NCBI GenBank assembly: GCA_023634235.1
Contig: JAMKCF010000021.1
Location: forward strand, 11,047,764 to 11,111,763
Direction: 5' to 3'
DNA from: Pisaster brevispinus
Taxonomy: Eukaryota > Echinodermata > Asteroidea > Forcipulatida > Asteriidae
Length of the DNA: 64,000 nucleotides
The position numbers and the translations under genes are program-made. Positions 42,901 through 50,873 of the stretch are shown here, one piece after another (position 1 is the first letter of the stretch; each line of letters begins with the position of its first letter). Below the pieces are notes generated by a model. The model made no database searches. It had not been told where the DNA came from and worked only from the letters and a program-made list of their open reading frames with translations.

Positions 42901-45900
42901 TCAGTTCACATGGTTTGGATACTTTTGGCACTGGAATTATAACTGCAGTTTTCCAAATTTCTGGAACAGTAAAACAATTAAGTGACCATTTAAACAGATT
43001 ATGGAAAACTGGGGCAAGCTGTTTAGAATAGACTTTTAAAGATTTCCCTGACACTTTATCTGGACCCCCTGCTTTGCTAGATTTGACAGCATTAAACATC
43101 TTCTCTACATCAGAAATACCAAATTCTATGATATCGGAGTTATTTAGATTTGCATGTAATGTCTCTTTCGTGGCATCAAAAGCAGTGGTAAAATCATGCA
43201 CGTCAAAACGAGCATAGAATTGGTTTAAATTGTTCGCGAAGTCCACAGGATCAATCCCTCCAGGTACACACAGACTTTGTTTCTTGCCACACCCAGTTAT
43301 TGTCTGCATTCCCTGCCATGCTGTCTTGGGGTTGCCACAGCTAAAATTGCGTTTGATTTTATCACCAAATTGATGTTTGGAATGTAAAATGTGTTTCTTT
43401 ATTTCTTTTTGAAGTTTCCGCTTTTCCTCAACCTCATTGTTCAAAAATGCCCGTTGTTTCTGTTTTAGAAGTTCGCGGATGTCTTTGGTGACCCAGGGTT
43501 TACTGTTTGGATATATCTTGACGACTTTCTCAGGAATGGCTAATTTTTCGCAAAATAAAATACAGTTGTTTATGACCTCTGTGGCATCGTTAAGTGAGTT
43601 TGAAGCGGTGAACACATTCCAATCCGTGCACTCAAAGCAAGCTTGAAGAGTTTCACAGTTTTCCTTTGTCCAGCTTCGTACTGTCTTCACAATCGGCTTT
43701 TGTTGTTTAAGCTTTTGTCTGTACGCCGGAATAAGATGGACCATGTCGTGATCGGATGATCCTAAACCTGCTTTCCTACATGCTTTATAGGCTTCAGGAA
43801 TGTTACCATAACATTTATCTAAGGTGCGGTTCCCTCTCGTTGGTACATTGACATATTGATGGTAATGGGGTAGTACATGACCAAGGTTGCAAGAGTTAAA
43901 ATCGCCCAAAATTATTTTGAATGCATCCGGTGATTGGGTCTCGAGTTGCTGAATAACCTCGTGTATTTTTGCAGATGCACGAGGATGAATGTATACAACA
44001 GTGATAAAAAGTTGATTGAACTCACGTGGCAAATAAAATGGCCTCAGCCCAACAACCAATAACTCTATGTCTGGTGTGCATAGCCGTTTTTTACACTTAT
44101 ATTATTGCACCATCTATTGTTAATGTAAATACAGACACCGCCCCCAGAAGACTTTCCTGAATCCAGTGTTCTGTCAAGTCGTTCACACGTGAACCCATCA
44201 ATGGTAGTATCGTATGGGGGGTCAGAGTCCTTGAACCATGTCTCGGTAAAACACATCAGGCTGCTTTCCCGATATTCGTATCGGAAAGAAGAACATGCTT
44301 TCAGTTCATCCAATTTATTTCTCAGAGATTGTGTATTTGTTCTGTACACTTAAGGAAAATCCTATTACTCAACACTGCAAATAACGTTGTGTGGACGTGT
44401 GTAAGTCCACATAGCGCTTCAGATCCCTACATTATGTGGACCTCTTTTGTTCTCAGGTCCACACTGCGTATGTAGCGCTTGCCCAACATGTACACACACG
44501 AACCAAAGTAAACAATATTGTTGCGATCGAGGAGCCATATTTTTAGTACAATGTAAAGAATGACAATACTTGTTGCAAAGGATTTAGAGCTACGTTATTA
44601 TTGATAGTAGAATGAAATAAATAAAAATATAAACATAAATATAAACATAAACATAAAAATACACGTAAACGTAAACGAAAGCATAAACATAAACGTAAAA
44701 GTAAACGTAAAAGTAAACGTAACAGGAAAATGAAAATGAAAATGAAAATGCAAATGCAAACATGTAAATGCCAATGTGGACTTTTGACCTTATGATTAAT
44801 GAGCGGAACAGTCAGCTACAGTGCTTTTCTCTATACACATATTAAATAATACGTTGGCTGTATAACGCCCGTTTAGGACCAGAAGTTAAAATAATATTGG
44901 TATCGTTTCTGTGCAAATGTTTGAGCGGGATCACAGACCTACAATCTGAAGTAACAATTGTGATGAATGATAAGTAGTTATTGAGATATGAATGTTTGAC
45001 ATTTTCTACTTCCGGTTTGAACCAAAAGTCAAGGTCAAATGAGGTCACACTCATTGTGTTGCGTTTTTAGAGTCATAAAAGGCCTATCCAATGATGCATA
45101 GACTGTGAAAATCCATTGCGTAGTTTTGGAGTTATGATTTTTTTCAAATGTTAAACTTTTATTTAATGTAATTTGTTGCAGATTGCCCGAACACCCCCCC
45201 CCCAAAAAAAAAAATCCCATACTTTAACATACTTCGTTCGTCATGTACAGAAATAAGCACCCCTAAAGAACTTCTGAGATTTCTACAACACAATGAGGAC
45301 GGAACGGGACGGACACGCAATATATCGGGCACCTTATATGCGCTTATTGCGAGTAGGGCTATTGAAACAAGCAATTTGGATATTCAAAAGATGTTCTCAA
45401 CTTTAACATAATTTCTCTGGAAGACTTGTATGCCTTGTTTATTTTGGTGTTCTCGGTTGAAACTTCATGTACAGTTTATTACATTAAAGGGACTAATCCA
45501 AAGGGACTAATCCAAAAAATTAATAACCATCAAATCTTACTTGGAAAGAGCACTGGAGAGCTGTTGATATTATAAAATAGATACTTAAATACGACACTCT
45601 TTGAAGCAATGTAGTTTAAGAGCAAGAGTTACCCAAATTGTGAATACACAATCTAAGACACGTTTCATGCATGGAACGTTTCTCAGGTTGAAATTGTTTC
45701 GAATCCATTTCTCTAAAACCAAATTTTTAGAAGGGAATCGTTATACATTAACGACAGCATTACCAAGTAAGTTTTTATGGTGATTGATTTTTGAAGTAAT
45801 TACCAAAAATACCCTAACTTAAATGTTACGGCAGAAGTATTTCTAGGTTTTCAAAACCTTGAGGTTGGGGCAGAATTTCTGTTTTATCAATAATCACGAA

Positions 45901-48900
45901 AAATCCAGAAAAGTACAAACATCTAACTTCAAAGAGTACACACTGGCTACAGCCTTTGGATAAGTCGGTTTTTAAACCACTTAAAACTAATTACGAAAAG
46001 CAGTGTTCCCTGTACATGAGGAACCATGCCGGAGAACGAATCACTGGTATATGCAATCACAGAACTGTTCACAAGTGCCTACTTTGAAAGCTGCAACAAT
46101 GCAAAATGCCATAAATGGTTTCCGGGCATGTGGTGTGTGTGCCCGCTCAGTCCACAAGAAATACCACAGCGTGCTTTCCTGGCAGTACAGACCACGAATC
46201 GTGCAGAACCAACCCCTGTTGAATCTGTTGTAAAACCTACTGGACACCCTGCGATAGGCCTACCAGAAGCTGGAGCTCATTCACAGCCTGTGCCTCTGCT
46301 CACTATTGATGAAAATCCCAATGAAACTGCAAGAGAACCACCATCGCTGCCTGAGGGACCATTTCTGCTTGAAGTACATGCAGAAGTACATGCACCTCCT
46401 CCAAGTTATCGATAACTGAACTTGATGATGATGAAGACGTATCAGAACCAGAAATGGAAGCAAGTGATAAACCAGAGATAGAGGAAGATGGTGACATTGG
46501 GTTTTTAATGGGACTGGTCGGTCTACATTCCAAAATCACAACCTAATACACCTGTCGAGTCCATAGAGACGCAGACTGTTCAACCAACATAGCTTCAGTG
46601 ACATCATGCCAGTTCCAAAGGCTGGTCCAAGAGCAACAAAGACAAGAAAAACTGTTGATGGAAATGCAAAACTTATCAACTCCATCAGTAACATTACTGA
46701 ACTAGAAGCAAAGAGTGATCAATCCAATAAAGCCAAGCAAAAGAAGGCAGTGACAGCCTTAAAGAGAACAGGGTCCACCTTGAGGAAAGCAGATGCACAG
46801 TCCAAAGCAAAGCTGCGTAAAGCATCAAATCCGCAACACAGTGCTAAAAAATCCAACACAGATTTCTGCACTTATATTGCCATGGTTATTACTATGACGA
46901 TAACTCTGATGACGGTGATTGGGTGAAATGCACATCATGTGACTTGTGGTTCCATGAAACTTGCTCTGGGTTTTACAGGGGGGGAAATAATTGGGCAAAA
47001 ATGCAGGGACTGTTGTCACAAAACCAATGAACAGTAAGCCATGGTGTGATCCAACCTTGAAACTGTGGTTGCTCTAAGGAGACAAATGTTTTAATTTCAT
47101 GTTCAAAGTTAAATGTTAAAAGTTCAACAAATATTTTAACTCTGACCTTGTGCACCTTTGCCTGCAGGCCTTATCTCTGATAAATTTACCAATTGCCTGT
47201 TTTCCAGTAGAACCAGTAATAATGTTAATCTTCATGTAGGCTCTAGACACATAATTTGCCCTAATTTGACACACAAGTTAAAACAAGGTGTCATGGTCAT
47301 GTGATGACCAAAACAATGAGAACATTCTGACAACCATGACTTTATTTTTCAACTTCTGTGTCAAATACACTGAAGCGTCATTGGGGTAGGCCTACATGCC
47401 TCTTTTTGATGATACAGGTGACATTCAATGTCTTCAAATTTATCTTCCAATGGAACCTTCGCCAGTTCTTCCATATTTTTACAATTTTTTTTTACGTTTT
47501 CCTCAGAATACATGTACATATGCATAGGATGGGATACAAGCCTTCTCATGATGTTTGAGTGCGAAGTAAAAATTTAGATGGCAGGTCCACCAACATTGTT
47601 GGGTTAAGTTGTGCAGACCCTATATTTAGTGCTTTAGACTTGTTATGTGAATTTGAACAGTTATTAAAAAGTAACATTTAGTTCATGTAACTTGTTTGGG
47701 TAGATATTCGTAGGACTACCTTTTTATCGTTATAAACAAAAAGTGTTTCGAAATTTAGTGTTTTGTCTGTTTAAAATGTTCAGTGTAATTTCCTGATATG
47801 AGGGTACTGTTGCCGTGATGTAGCTATAACAAACTACTGTATAGTGAAGGCATTAACTATACAACATTAATTTAGGTTAATTACTGGCTATCACAACTAA
47901 GTTTGCAAGGAAACACAATTTAATTCAGAAAATTTACGCTGGGTTGAACATTTTAACAGTCTTTATGCACAAATCTGCTGTTGTGCTGAAGCATTTGTTT
48001 GTTATACTTTTAAATGTGAAAATAAACATTAGCCAGATTCATGGCCTTCAAAATTTGAAAACAATTATAAAATCGATTGTCCATCTGATATACAGTTGCA
48101 TATAAGAATATATATTTGTTGACCACAAATAACCCCCAAATAGTTGACGTTCACAGACAGCTCAAATTACATGCGTCCCATATTGCCCCAAACGTCGGGG
48201 GAAAACGGGACACTGGTTCCAACTTTTAAAAACTCTTTTTGAACACTTTTTCTTGTTTGAACAAACTTCAAATTTGTGGAAAAGGTGAAAATTGAAGTAA
48301 ACTTTCATAACAGCAGGCCCTTATTGGGATGAAAACATTGATTGAATAATCATTGGCAAAACATCAGAAAAGTGTCCCATCTTCCCCAACTCTGGCTGCA
48401 GCATTCGCAAATGGAAACCAACCCTCAAAAATCTGAGAAACGACTCATGCATGACTTGTTTTTCAGATTCAAACGTTTTGTTGTTGTGATAAACTATCCA
48501 AAACATATTACTTCGAATGAAACCCTTTCTAAAAATAGTTTCTACTACCAACAGCTGCAGTGCTTCTCACAACGTATGTTTTTTCTGGTCGTTATTTTTT
48601 GGAGTAGTTACCAATCTATGACCCTATTATATACCTTTAACAGCACTATAATGTTCATACCTTTATAAGAAAGTTTGATGTCATCGCTGATAGATATATC
48701 ACCCTCGTTCTGTTCACTGAATCGTTTTTCAAAATGCTCAATCAGATTTTGCATTGCATGCTCACTGGTGTTCTGCAGGGTGTCGAGCTTCACTTCAAGT
48801 TTCTCCAGTCGCTCCTGCAGATTGTTCAACATCATCATACTATCTTTATCTGTATCTGTATCAAAATGAGAGCAAACCGAAAGGTTCAATTCGTGTTGGT

Positions 48901-49851
48901 TAGAGTTCAGAGAAGCAAAATCTGTTGAAACAAAATATTATTGCTTGCTGAACAAAACTAGTGTTAACATTACAAAGTAACGAAATATCAACTTTTGAGG
49001 GAATAATATTTAGAGGGAGCAAAATAATTATCGCGTCGAGGAAAAGAAGATTATTTCACTGCAGAAAACGTTTTATTTATGTTATTTATTTCCCTATTAT
49101 GTCGCTTTATAGGGGCTCTGCACAAAACAACACTGCATTCATTCCAAAACCTGGAGTTTGGAAACAATTTTTCACTAAATTGAACAAATAATGAAAAGAA
49201 AAACAGTGCTATGATCGTTCTCTTTTATTTGCATTTTTTTCTGACAAGTCGCTGGCACTATCGACATCCTTTACGGATAATTTCAGTGTGTAATATATCA
49301 TGGGCATACGGGAACTCCTTGGTTAATGGGAAAAAGGGGTTGAACTGCCCAAACTTTTACACAGATGAAACGCAAGTACCAATCTCTAAAACCAGGTAAA
49401 AGATTTCTCTGTCATGTGTTTTTCTTCTCGCTGTGCCCGAAAGTAACAATAGGGTGTTAAAATAACACTAATTTCTGTAAAAACAATTACATTGGTGTCG
49501 TTTTAATACCCTATGGTGTAAATGTTGAGTCTCTCTTCGGTGTGTATATGTGAAAACACCCACGGTGTCAGTTTTAACACCCCAGTTATGCAGTGCAGTT
49601 GCTCCCCCACCCCATGGGTCGTAGGCCTTTGAACGCAGTTAAACAAACTCACCGACTTGGGGGTTGTCATGTCCAATGTCATTGCTGTCTGCCAAAATCG
49701 CTTTCTGCAGCCTGTGTTGATCTTGATTTTTAGTTGGAGTTATTCCACAATAATTAACGAAAAATCCTATACCGATCATTACAAACACCACGACCACCAT
49801 GCCGAACCTCATCAGCGTGACAAAACGACACGACTTACGTCGCCGGGCCAT
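30793..49851 (-). CDS. MGAT5: MGAT5: alpha-1,6-mannosylglycoprotein 6-beta-N-acetylglucosaminyltransferase V, complete, 15 coding exons
   Basis: The exons are 49653-49851, 48661-48855, 40834-40898, 39216-39356, 38652-38831, 38151-38308, 37671-37787, 36915-37048, 35551-35675, 34956-35126, 33838-33984, 33090-33272, 32284-32383, 31291-31348 and 30793-30994. The spliced length is about 725 residues, close to vertebrate MGAT5. The enzyme transfers GlcNAc from UDP-GlcNAc in beta-1,6 linkage to the alpha-1,6 mannose of N-glycans in the Golgi (family GT18). Visible features are a short basic cytoplasmic tail, one membrane anchor at about residues 13-32, a stem with a coiled coil, the catalytic domain with GPLGEMVQWSDIITSLYILG, GTEPSF and GFPYEGPAPLEAIANGC, and the Cys-rich C-terminus ending CPCRTYIKGQVALCKECL. 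All splice phases match. The paralogue MGAT5B is less likely because of the C-terminal motif. Confidence 0.93.
31291..31348 (-). CDS. MGAT5: MGAT5 coding micro-exon 14
   Basis: This 58-bp exon encodes LICEPSWFPHINSKEVLE. LICEPS..F is conserved in the family. The acceptor is CAACAG and the donor GTAAGT. It is too short for an ORF scan. Confidence 0.88.
31480..31712. mobile_element. GGTCA-rich MITE-like repeat, copy 1
   Basis: The sequence TGACCCAGGAATGGGTCAAA and the flanking GACCCGAACTCCGGATCAAT are shared with copies at 32.47, 35.29 and 37.86 kb. The repeat is built of short inverted GGTCA/TGACC pairs. It lies in the MGAT5 intron between exons 13 and 14. Confidence 0.7.
32284..32383 (-). 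CDS. MGAT5: MGAT5 coding exon 13
   Basis: This 100-bp exon encodes DFCNQTNSWPPKSSMHIREA then KPNQSCRTRCVQD. WPP and the SC...C pattern match the MGAT5 C-terminal domain. The acceptor is CTATAG and the donor GTGAGC. Confidence 0.9.
32470..32705. mobile_element. GGTCA-rich MITE-like repeat, copy 2
   Basis: The left end ACTCCCAGGTCAGAATTGAC is the inverse of the right end of copy 3 (ending GACCTGGGAGT). This supports inverted termini for the family. The interior has GGTCCCGGGGCCTGACC. It lies in the MGAT5 intron between exons 12 and 13. Confidence 0.72.
33090..33272 (-). CDS. MGAT5: MGAT5 coding exon 12
   Basis: The exon encodes NPYAEVYIGKPHVWTVDVLN then PYLPFEFQCEGMLQRLSSYI. PHVWTVD and CEGMLQR are diagnostic. 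The acceptor is ATCTCAG and the donor GTAAGT. Confidence 0.94.
33838..33984 (-). CDS. MGAT5: MGAT5 coding exon 11 (donor-binding region)
   Basis: The exon encodes LFIGIGFPYEGPAPLEAIAN followed by GCFFLNPSFSPPKNQLNTKF. The Gly-rich FPYEGPAPLEA segment belongs to the UDP-GlcNAc-binding half of the fold. The acceptor is CTTTCAG and the donor GTACGC. Confidence 0.94.
34350..34418 (+). mobile_element. tRNA-like SINE head
   Basis: TGTTGGTAGAGCG (A box) and GGTTCAAGTCC (B box) are well formed. The segment could fold partly as a tRNA, but the acceptor stem does not pair convincingly. It is interpreted as a SINE or tRNA pseudogene in an MGAT5 intron. Confidence 0.5.
34956..35126 (-). CDS. MGAT5: MGAT5 coding exon 10
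   Basis: The exon encodes DYNARKIIDVINKTFEIHAT then VPSYVNNHGVVTGDEIQELL. The motif for a loop before the nucleotide-sugar site (NHG...) is recognisable. The acceptor is CTCACAG and the donor GTAAAG. Confidence 0.92.
35290..35495. mobile_element. GGTCA-rich MITE-like repeat, copy 3
   Basis: It starts AAACTTCCGGGTCAGAAATG and ends AAATTTGACCTGGGAGTTCT, with the same internal order as copy 1 (CAGTATGACCCGGAGAATCT, ATGGGTCAAAC). It lies between exons 9 and 10. Confidence 0.75.
35551..35675 (-). CDS. MGAT5: MGAT5 coding exon 9
   Basis: The exon encodes HSPDNSFMGFVVENDNNFEL then KKNRALVYAKRSYMWK. The acceptor is TTTCAG and the donor GTATCT. It is in phase with both neighbours. Confidence 0.92.
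35950..36121 (+). repeat. dispersed repeat, copy A
   Basis: AGATGTCTTGCTGACAGCCT, CCAGTAACGAGTGGAA and GGTAACCCCCTCACTTAA all recur in order at 40416-40565. The family is unknown and no coding potential is supported. Confidence 0.65.
36915..37048 (-). CDS. MGAT5: MGAT5 coding exon 8
   Basis: The exon encodes CKFRVIDTFGTEPSFNINSY and continues to GGWELNPQQFFTLF. The DTFGTEP and LNPQQF motifs are diagnostic. The acceptor is ACAAAG and the donor GTAAGT. Confidence 0.92.
37671..37787 (-). CDS. MGAT5: MGAT5 coding exon 7
   Basis: The exon encodes VDSCPDHLAPVRPYDLVYTD, then INGLFDMKKSFSKSWPQL. The phase-compatible acceptor is ACAATAG. The donor is GTAAGG. A MITE copy lies about 80 bp upstream on the minus strand. 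Confidence 0.88.
37865..37998. mobile_element. GGTCA-rich MITE-like repeat, copy 4 (short)
   Basis: A shorter relative with GATTCCGGGTCGTACTGACC and GGGACCCGGATCAATTCTGA. It lies just upstream of exon 7. Unrelated ORFs through it are artefacts. Confidence 0.65.
38151..38308 (-). CDS. MGAT5: MGAT5 coding exon 6
   Basis: The exon encodes VFIYMGFLTNDVFAKNTKTG and then GPLGEMVQWSDIITSLYILG, a strongly conserved core of GT18. The acceptor is GTGCTAG and the donor GTATTT. Confidence 0.93.
38652..38831 (-). CDS. MGAT5: MGAT5 coding exon 5
   Basis: The exon encodes TQQATWRKNIDGLVEILDNA through NNREQKE. It is 180 bp, phase 0, with acceptor TTGTTAG and donor GTAAGA. The Trp/Lys-rich helices match the N-terminal part of the catalytic fold. 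Confidence 0.88.
39060..39145 (-). mobile_element. tRNA-like SINE head
   Basis: On the minus strand GGGTTCGAATCC (B box) lies about 50 bp from a weak A box. It is a degenerate copy, in the MGAT5 intron between exons 4 and 5. Confidence 0.4.
39216..39356 (-). CDS. MGAT5: MGAT5 coding exon 4
   Basis: The exon encodes WMGKRWSSNPCYERYGVNGT then ECSIIIYLSEVETWCPILKW. YLSEVE.WCP is a family signature. NGT is a potential N-glycosylation site. The acceptor is TTTTCAG and the donor GTATAA. Confidence 0.93.
39985..40320. repeat. ACGTT-rich repeat with internal duplication
   Basis: GGAGTCGACAAAGTTTTTTG (about 40086) and GGAGTCGACAAAATTTCGTT (about 40266), each preceded by CTTACGTT-like sequence, form a diverged direct repeat about 180 bp apart. 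AACGTT/ACGTTA motifs are dense. The class is not identifiable. Confidence 0.45.
40412..40568 (+). repeat. dispersed repeat, copy B
   Basis: Same order of blocks as copy A at 35.95 kb (AGATGTCTTGCTGGTAGCCT, CCAGTAACGAGTGGAA, GGTAACTCCCTCACTTAA). Same orientation, in the MGAT5 intron between exons 3 and 4. Confidence 0.65.
40834..40898 (-). CDS. MGAT5: MGAT5 coding exon 3
   Basis: This 65-bp exon, too short for ORF finding, encodes PACSYQPDELREYPKCNGKI. The acceptor is TTTTAG and the donor GTGAGT. The Cys-containing motif matches the start of the MGAT5 luminal domain. It is separated from exon 2 by a 7.8-kb intron full of mobile DNA. Confidence 0.88.
41726..44059 (-). CDS. LINE ORF2: endonuclease C-terminal part and reverse transcriptase (777 aa, intact)
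   Basis: Residues 1-120 complete the apurinic-like endonuclease (ILGDFNSCNLGHVLPHYHQY, GSSDHDMVHLIP). The reverse transcriptase begins near residue 335 with KSSKAGGPDKVSGKSLK. It has motif FIDFSSAFNTIQPHIL, GAPQGCVLSPLLFTLYTSDL and the catalytic box VKYADDTSLTGL. The C-terminus holds QRLYFLRKLRYFKVD and the AGRILQSHLRTNRHKFSFLP tail. The protein would make DNA copies by target-primed reverse transcription. No stop interrupts this 2.3-kb frame, so insertion was fairly recent. Its true start is upstream, in another frame. Confidence 0.85.
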   Translation of the reverse strand: MVVGLRPFYLPREFNQLFITVVYIHPRASAKIHEVIQQLETQSPDAFKIILGDFNSCNLGHVLPHYHQYVNVPTRGNRTLDKCYGNIPEAYKACRKAGLGSSDHDMVHLIPAYRQKLKQQKPIVKTVRSWTKENCETLQACFECTDWNVFTASNSLNDATEVINNCILFCEKLAIPEKVVKIYPNSKPWVTKDIRELLKQKQRAFLNNEVEEKRKLQKEIKKHILHSKHQFGDKIKRNFSCGNPKTAWQGMQTITGCGKKQSLCVPGGIDPVDFANNLNQFYARFDVHDFTTAFDATKETLHANLNNSDIIEFGISDVEKMFNAVKSSKAGGPDKVSGKSLKVYSKQLAPVFHNLFKWSLNCFTVPEIWKTAVIIPVPKVSKPCELNDYRPVALTSIAMKCLERIVRDIVVEQTKPFIDPLQFAYQAKRGVEDAVITMLHQVYRHLDKPRSYVRTLFIDFSSAFNTIQPHILIRKLKTMGINPFLLLWISDFLSERSQRVKVTNFFPNKVCSNTGAPQGCVLSPLLFTLYTSDLRCFNSSCSIVKYADDTSLTGLILNEAEDVYRNEVARFVKWCDDNHLVLNVDKTKEIIFDYRRVKNAITPLKIKNVDVEIVTEYKYLGTFIDSNLNWNTNTQKIYNKANQRLYFLRKLRYFKVDSDTMFLFYQSVIQSVVTFCSSVWFNSLTNNNLKKLRRVTKAASRVIGISVQEMDCIYDQALLGKLNLICTDKTHPLHSQIVFSRAGRILQSHLRTNRHKFSFLPSAIRMFNINHRREFLI
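44065..44349 (-). pseudogene. LINE ORF2 N-terminal endonuclease fragment, one-base frameshift from the main ORF
   Basis: The frame encodes SSLMCFTETWFKDSDPP and LDSGKSSGGGVCIYINNRW, endonuclease motifs (ETW with catalytic Glu; GGG.C.Y). It breaks at 44065 because of a single-base length change in an A run (near 44088-44093 on the plus strand). Coding similarity continues in the frame used by the 777-residue ORF. This one lesion may be what disables the copy. Confidence 0.8.
44625..44762 (+). repeat. AAACAT/AAACGT hexamer repeat
   Basis: About 135 bp of six-base units (AAACAT, AAACGT, AAAAGT, AAAATG) drift in composition along the tract. It abuts an inverted copy of the Helitron-like unit. 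Confidence 0.85.
44765..45188 (-). mobile_element. partial inverted copy of the Helitron-like unit
   Basis: Read on the minus strand, it carries ATGGATTTTCACAGTCTATG, the CATTTGACCTTGACTTTTGG block and the GACCTTAACTTCTGGTCC region in the same order as the tandem units at 23.8-28.0 kb. It lacks the 3' hairpin and CTAG end. It shows that the unit is dispersed in the genome. Confidence 0.72.
46003..46985 (+). pseudogene. decayed pogo/Tigger-like transposase C-terminal region
   Basis: The plus strand encodes LKAATMQNAINGFRACG in one frame. This is the stretch after the DDE domain of pogo/Tigger-type (DDE_1) transposases. Further on, in other frames, come a basic Lys/Ala-rich linker and a Cys/His finger (GDWVKCTSCDLWFHETC), the PHD-like C-terminal finger seen in some of these proteins. 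At least two frame breaks and the absence of the DDE core show it is dead. It lies antisense in the MGAT5 intron between exons 2 and 3. The rest of that intron (47.0-48.6 kb) shows nothing recognisable. Confidence 0.68.
48661..48855 (-). CDS. MGAT5: MGAT5 coding exon 2 (stem)
   Basis: The exon encodes TDKDSMMMLNNLQERLEKLE and continues as a coiled coil to ISISDDIKLSYK. The acceptor is GATACAG and the donor GTATGA. Stem coiled coils support oligomerisation in this family. Confidence 0.85.
49452..49583. mobile_element. small TIR element
   Basis: GGGTGTTAAAA on the left and TTTTAACACCC on the right are perfect 11-bp inverted ends of a 132-bp segment. The interior repeats GGTGT/ACACC. It sits about 70 bp from the donor of MGAT5 exon 1. 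No clear target duplication is visible. Confidence 0.65.
49653..49851 (-). CDS. MGAT5: MGAT5 coding exon 1 (tail and membrane anchor)
   Basis: The ATG at 49851 opens MARRRKSCRFVTLMRFGMVV, a basic tail running into a hydrophobic anchor (FGMVVVVFVMIGIGFFV). This is a type II Golgi signal-anchor. The donor is GTGAGT. A possible acceptor (CTACCTACCAG) lies about 40 bp upstream of the ATG, so a 5' UTR exon may exist. Confidence 0.88.
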
Positions 49852-50019
49852 GTTTTCGAGTTTCTGAGTTACAGTTTCCGCTTGTGACTGGTAGGTAGAC
49901 CACAGATGAGATTGCTATTCCAGTCAATAGTCCCCATGTTATTTGCAACCTGTGTCGCTTTGCACCTGAGTGGGCAATGACGAACATATGAATTTGTTGA
50001 CCCCTGTTTTGTTCACTAA

Positions 50020-50873
50020 AAGCCCTTTTCACACGAGAAAAAAAAACCCAACATTCCTTGCGACGAATTTAACGAGCGCTGAAGTCATCCCACGCCTGAC
50101 CGCTTTCGCAAGCTTTCACACGACACCAAGTAAAAATGTGACCACGTTCCATGAGACGAGAGTACAGACTTAGCTGGTTACCACTGAACTATAGAGTTTT
50201 TGTTCTTAAACAGCGCTAGTACCAGTTAAATGATGACGTATGTCGCGTGTGCACAGTGTGTTGCGGTAACAAATAAACCATGTAAACATTCTTCAAAATG
50301 GCTGCTGACACTCACGAAGACGTTGGGGAGTCCACCAAAAAACGACCGGCGACGACATCAACCAAAGATAAGAGTAAGAAGGTCAAGAAATCTTGGTACT
50401 ACGAGGAAACGATTGCCTTGATAAACATTATGGAGAAGGAAACCACCCAATCTAAAATGGATGGTTTGACCCAAAACGGCCATGTTTGGCGGGAAATCGC
50501 GGACGAGGTGGCAAATGGTCGCAACGGTGACCAGTGCCCGGTGACGGTGTGTTAACACACAAAGGTCGGCTCCCGAATGTTCTTCACGCATGCGTGTTAA
50601 TACCGCTTTCGCGAGGATTGTCGGTCAATAAACAACGGATCGTTTCACACGAAGGTTTGACTAGATTCCTTGCGAAAAATTACGCTAGCGTAAGATTTTG
50701 TCGGAGGTCGGGACCTACTACAAAATTTCGCAAGGTTTGCGAAAATTTCGCAAGGAATGTAGGCGATGTAAAATATGACTGTCCTTTCACACGAAGCCCA
50801 AATTGTAATTTTTTACAAAAAATTGTAAAATTTCGCAAAGAATGTTCGTTTTTTCCGTCGTGTGAAAAGGGCT
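50020..50873 (+). mobile_element. PIF/Harbinger-type element with Myb-like ORF fragment
   Basis: The left end AGCCCTTTTCACACGA is matched by the reverse complement of the right end. Further similarity extends about 45 bp inward (CATTCCTTGCGA against CATTCTTTGCGA). TAA flanks the right end and TAA plus one A the left. Between the ends is an ORF with a Myb/SANT-like domain and no DDE transposase, so it is a deletion derivative. It lies about 170 bp upstream of the MGAT5 start codon. Confidence 0.75.
50298..50555 (+). CDS. Myb/SANT-like (trihelix) protein fragment of a Harbinger element
   Basis: The 85-residue frame starts MAADTHEDVGESTKKRPATT, with a Lys-rich segment, then WYYEETIALINIMEKETTQS and NGHVWREIADEVANGRNGDQ. 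The spaced aromatic residues and the W.EIA pattern fit a Myb/SANT-like DNA-binding domain. PIF/Harbinger elements carry such a second protein beside their nuclease, where it binds ends and helps nuclear import. The frame stops right after the domain and is probably truncated. Confidence 0.6.
   Translation: MAADTHEDVGESTKKRPATTSTKDKSKKVKKSWYYEETIALINIMEKETTQSKMDGLTQNGHVWREIADEVANGRNGDQCPVTVC

Larger units (their letters stand above)
41470..44351 (-). mobile_element. CR1/L2/Rex-type non-LTR retrotransposon, near full ORF2
   Basis: The minus-strand element has its ORF2 (44349 to 41726) and a 3' UTR ending in an 8-bp tandem tail (ACTATTGA-type, about 41480-41505). It is inserted in the long MGAT5 intron, same strand as the gene. 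The 5' end is truncated, since the frame opens already inside the endonuclease domain and no ORF1 is visible upstream. 8-bp tail repeats are typical of CR1-like LINEs. The exact clade needs phylogeny. Confidence 0.85.

Noticed and set aside
46606..46926. Independent 106-residue Lys-rich gene
   Set aside because: It is one frame of the decayed transposase region; the finger follows out of frame.
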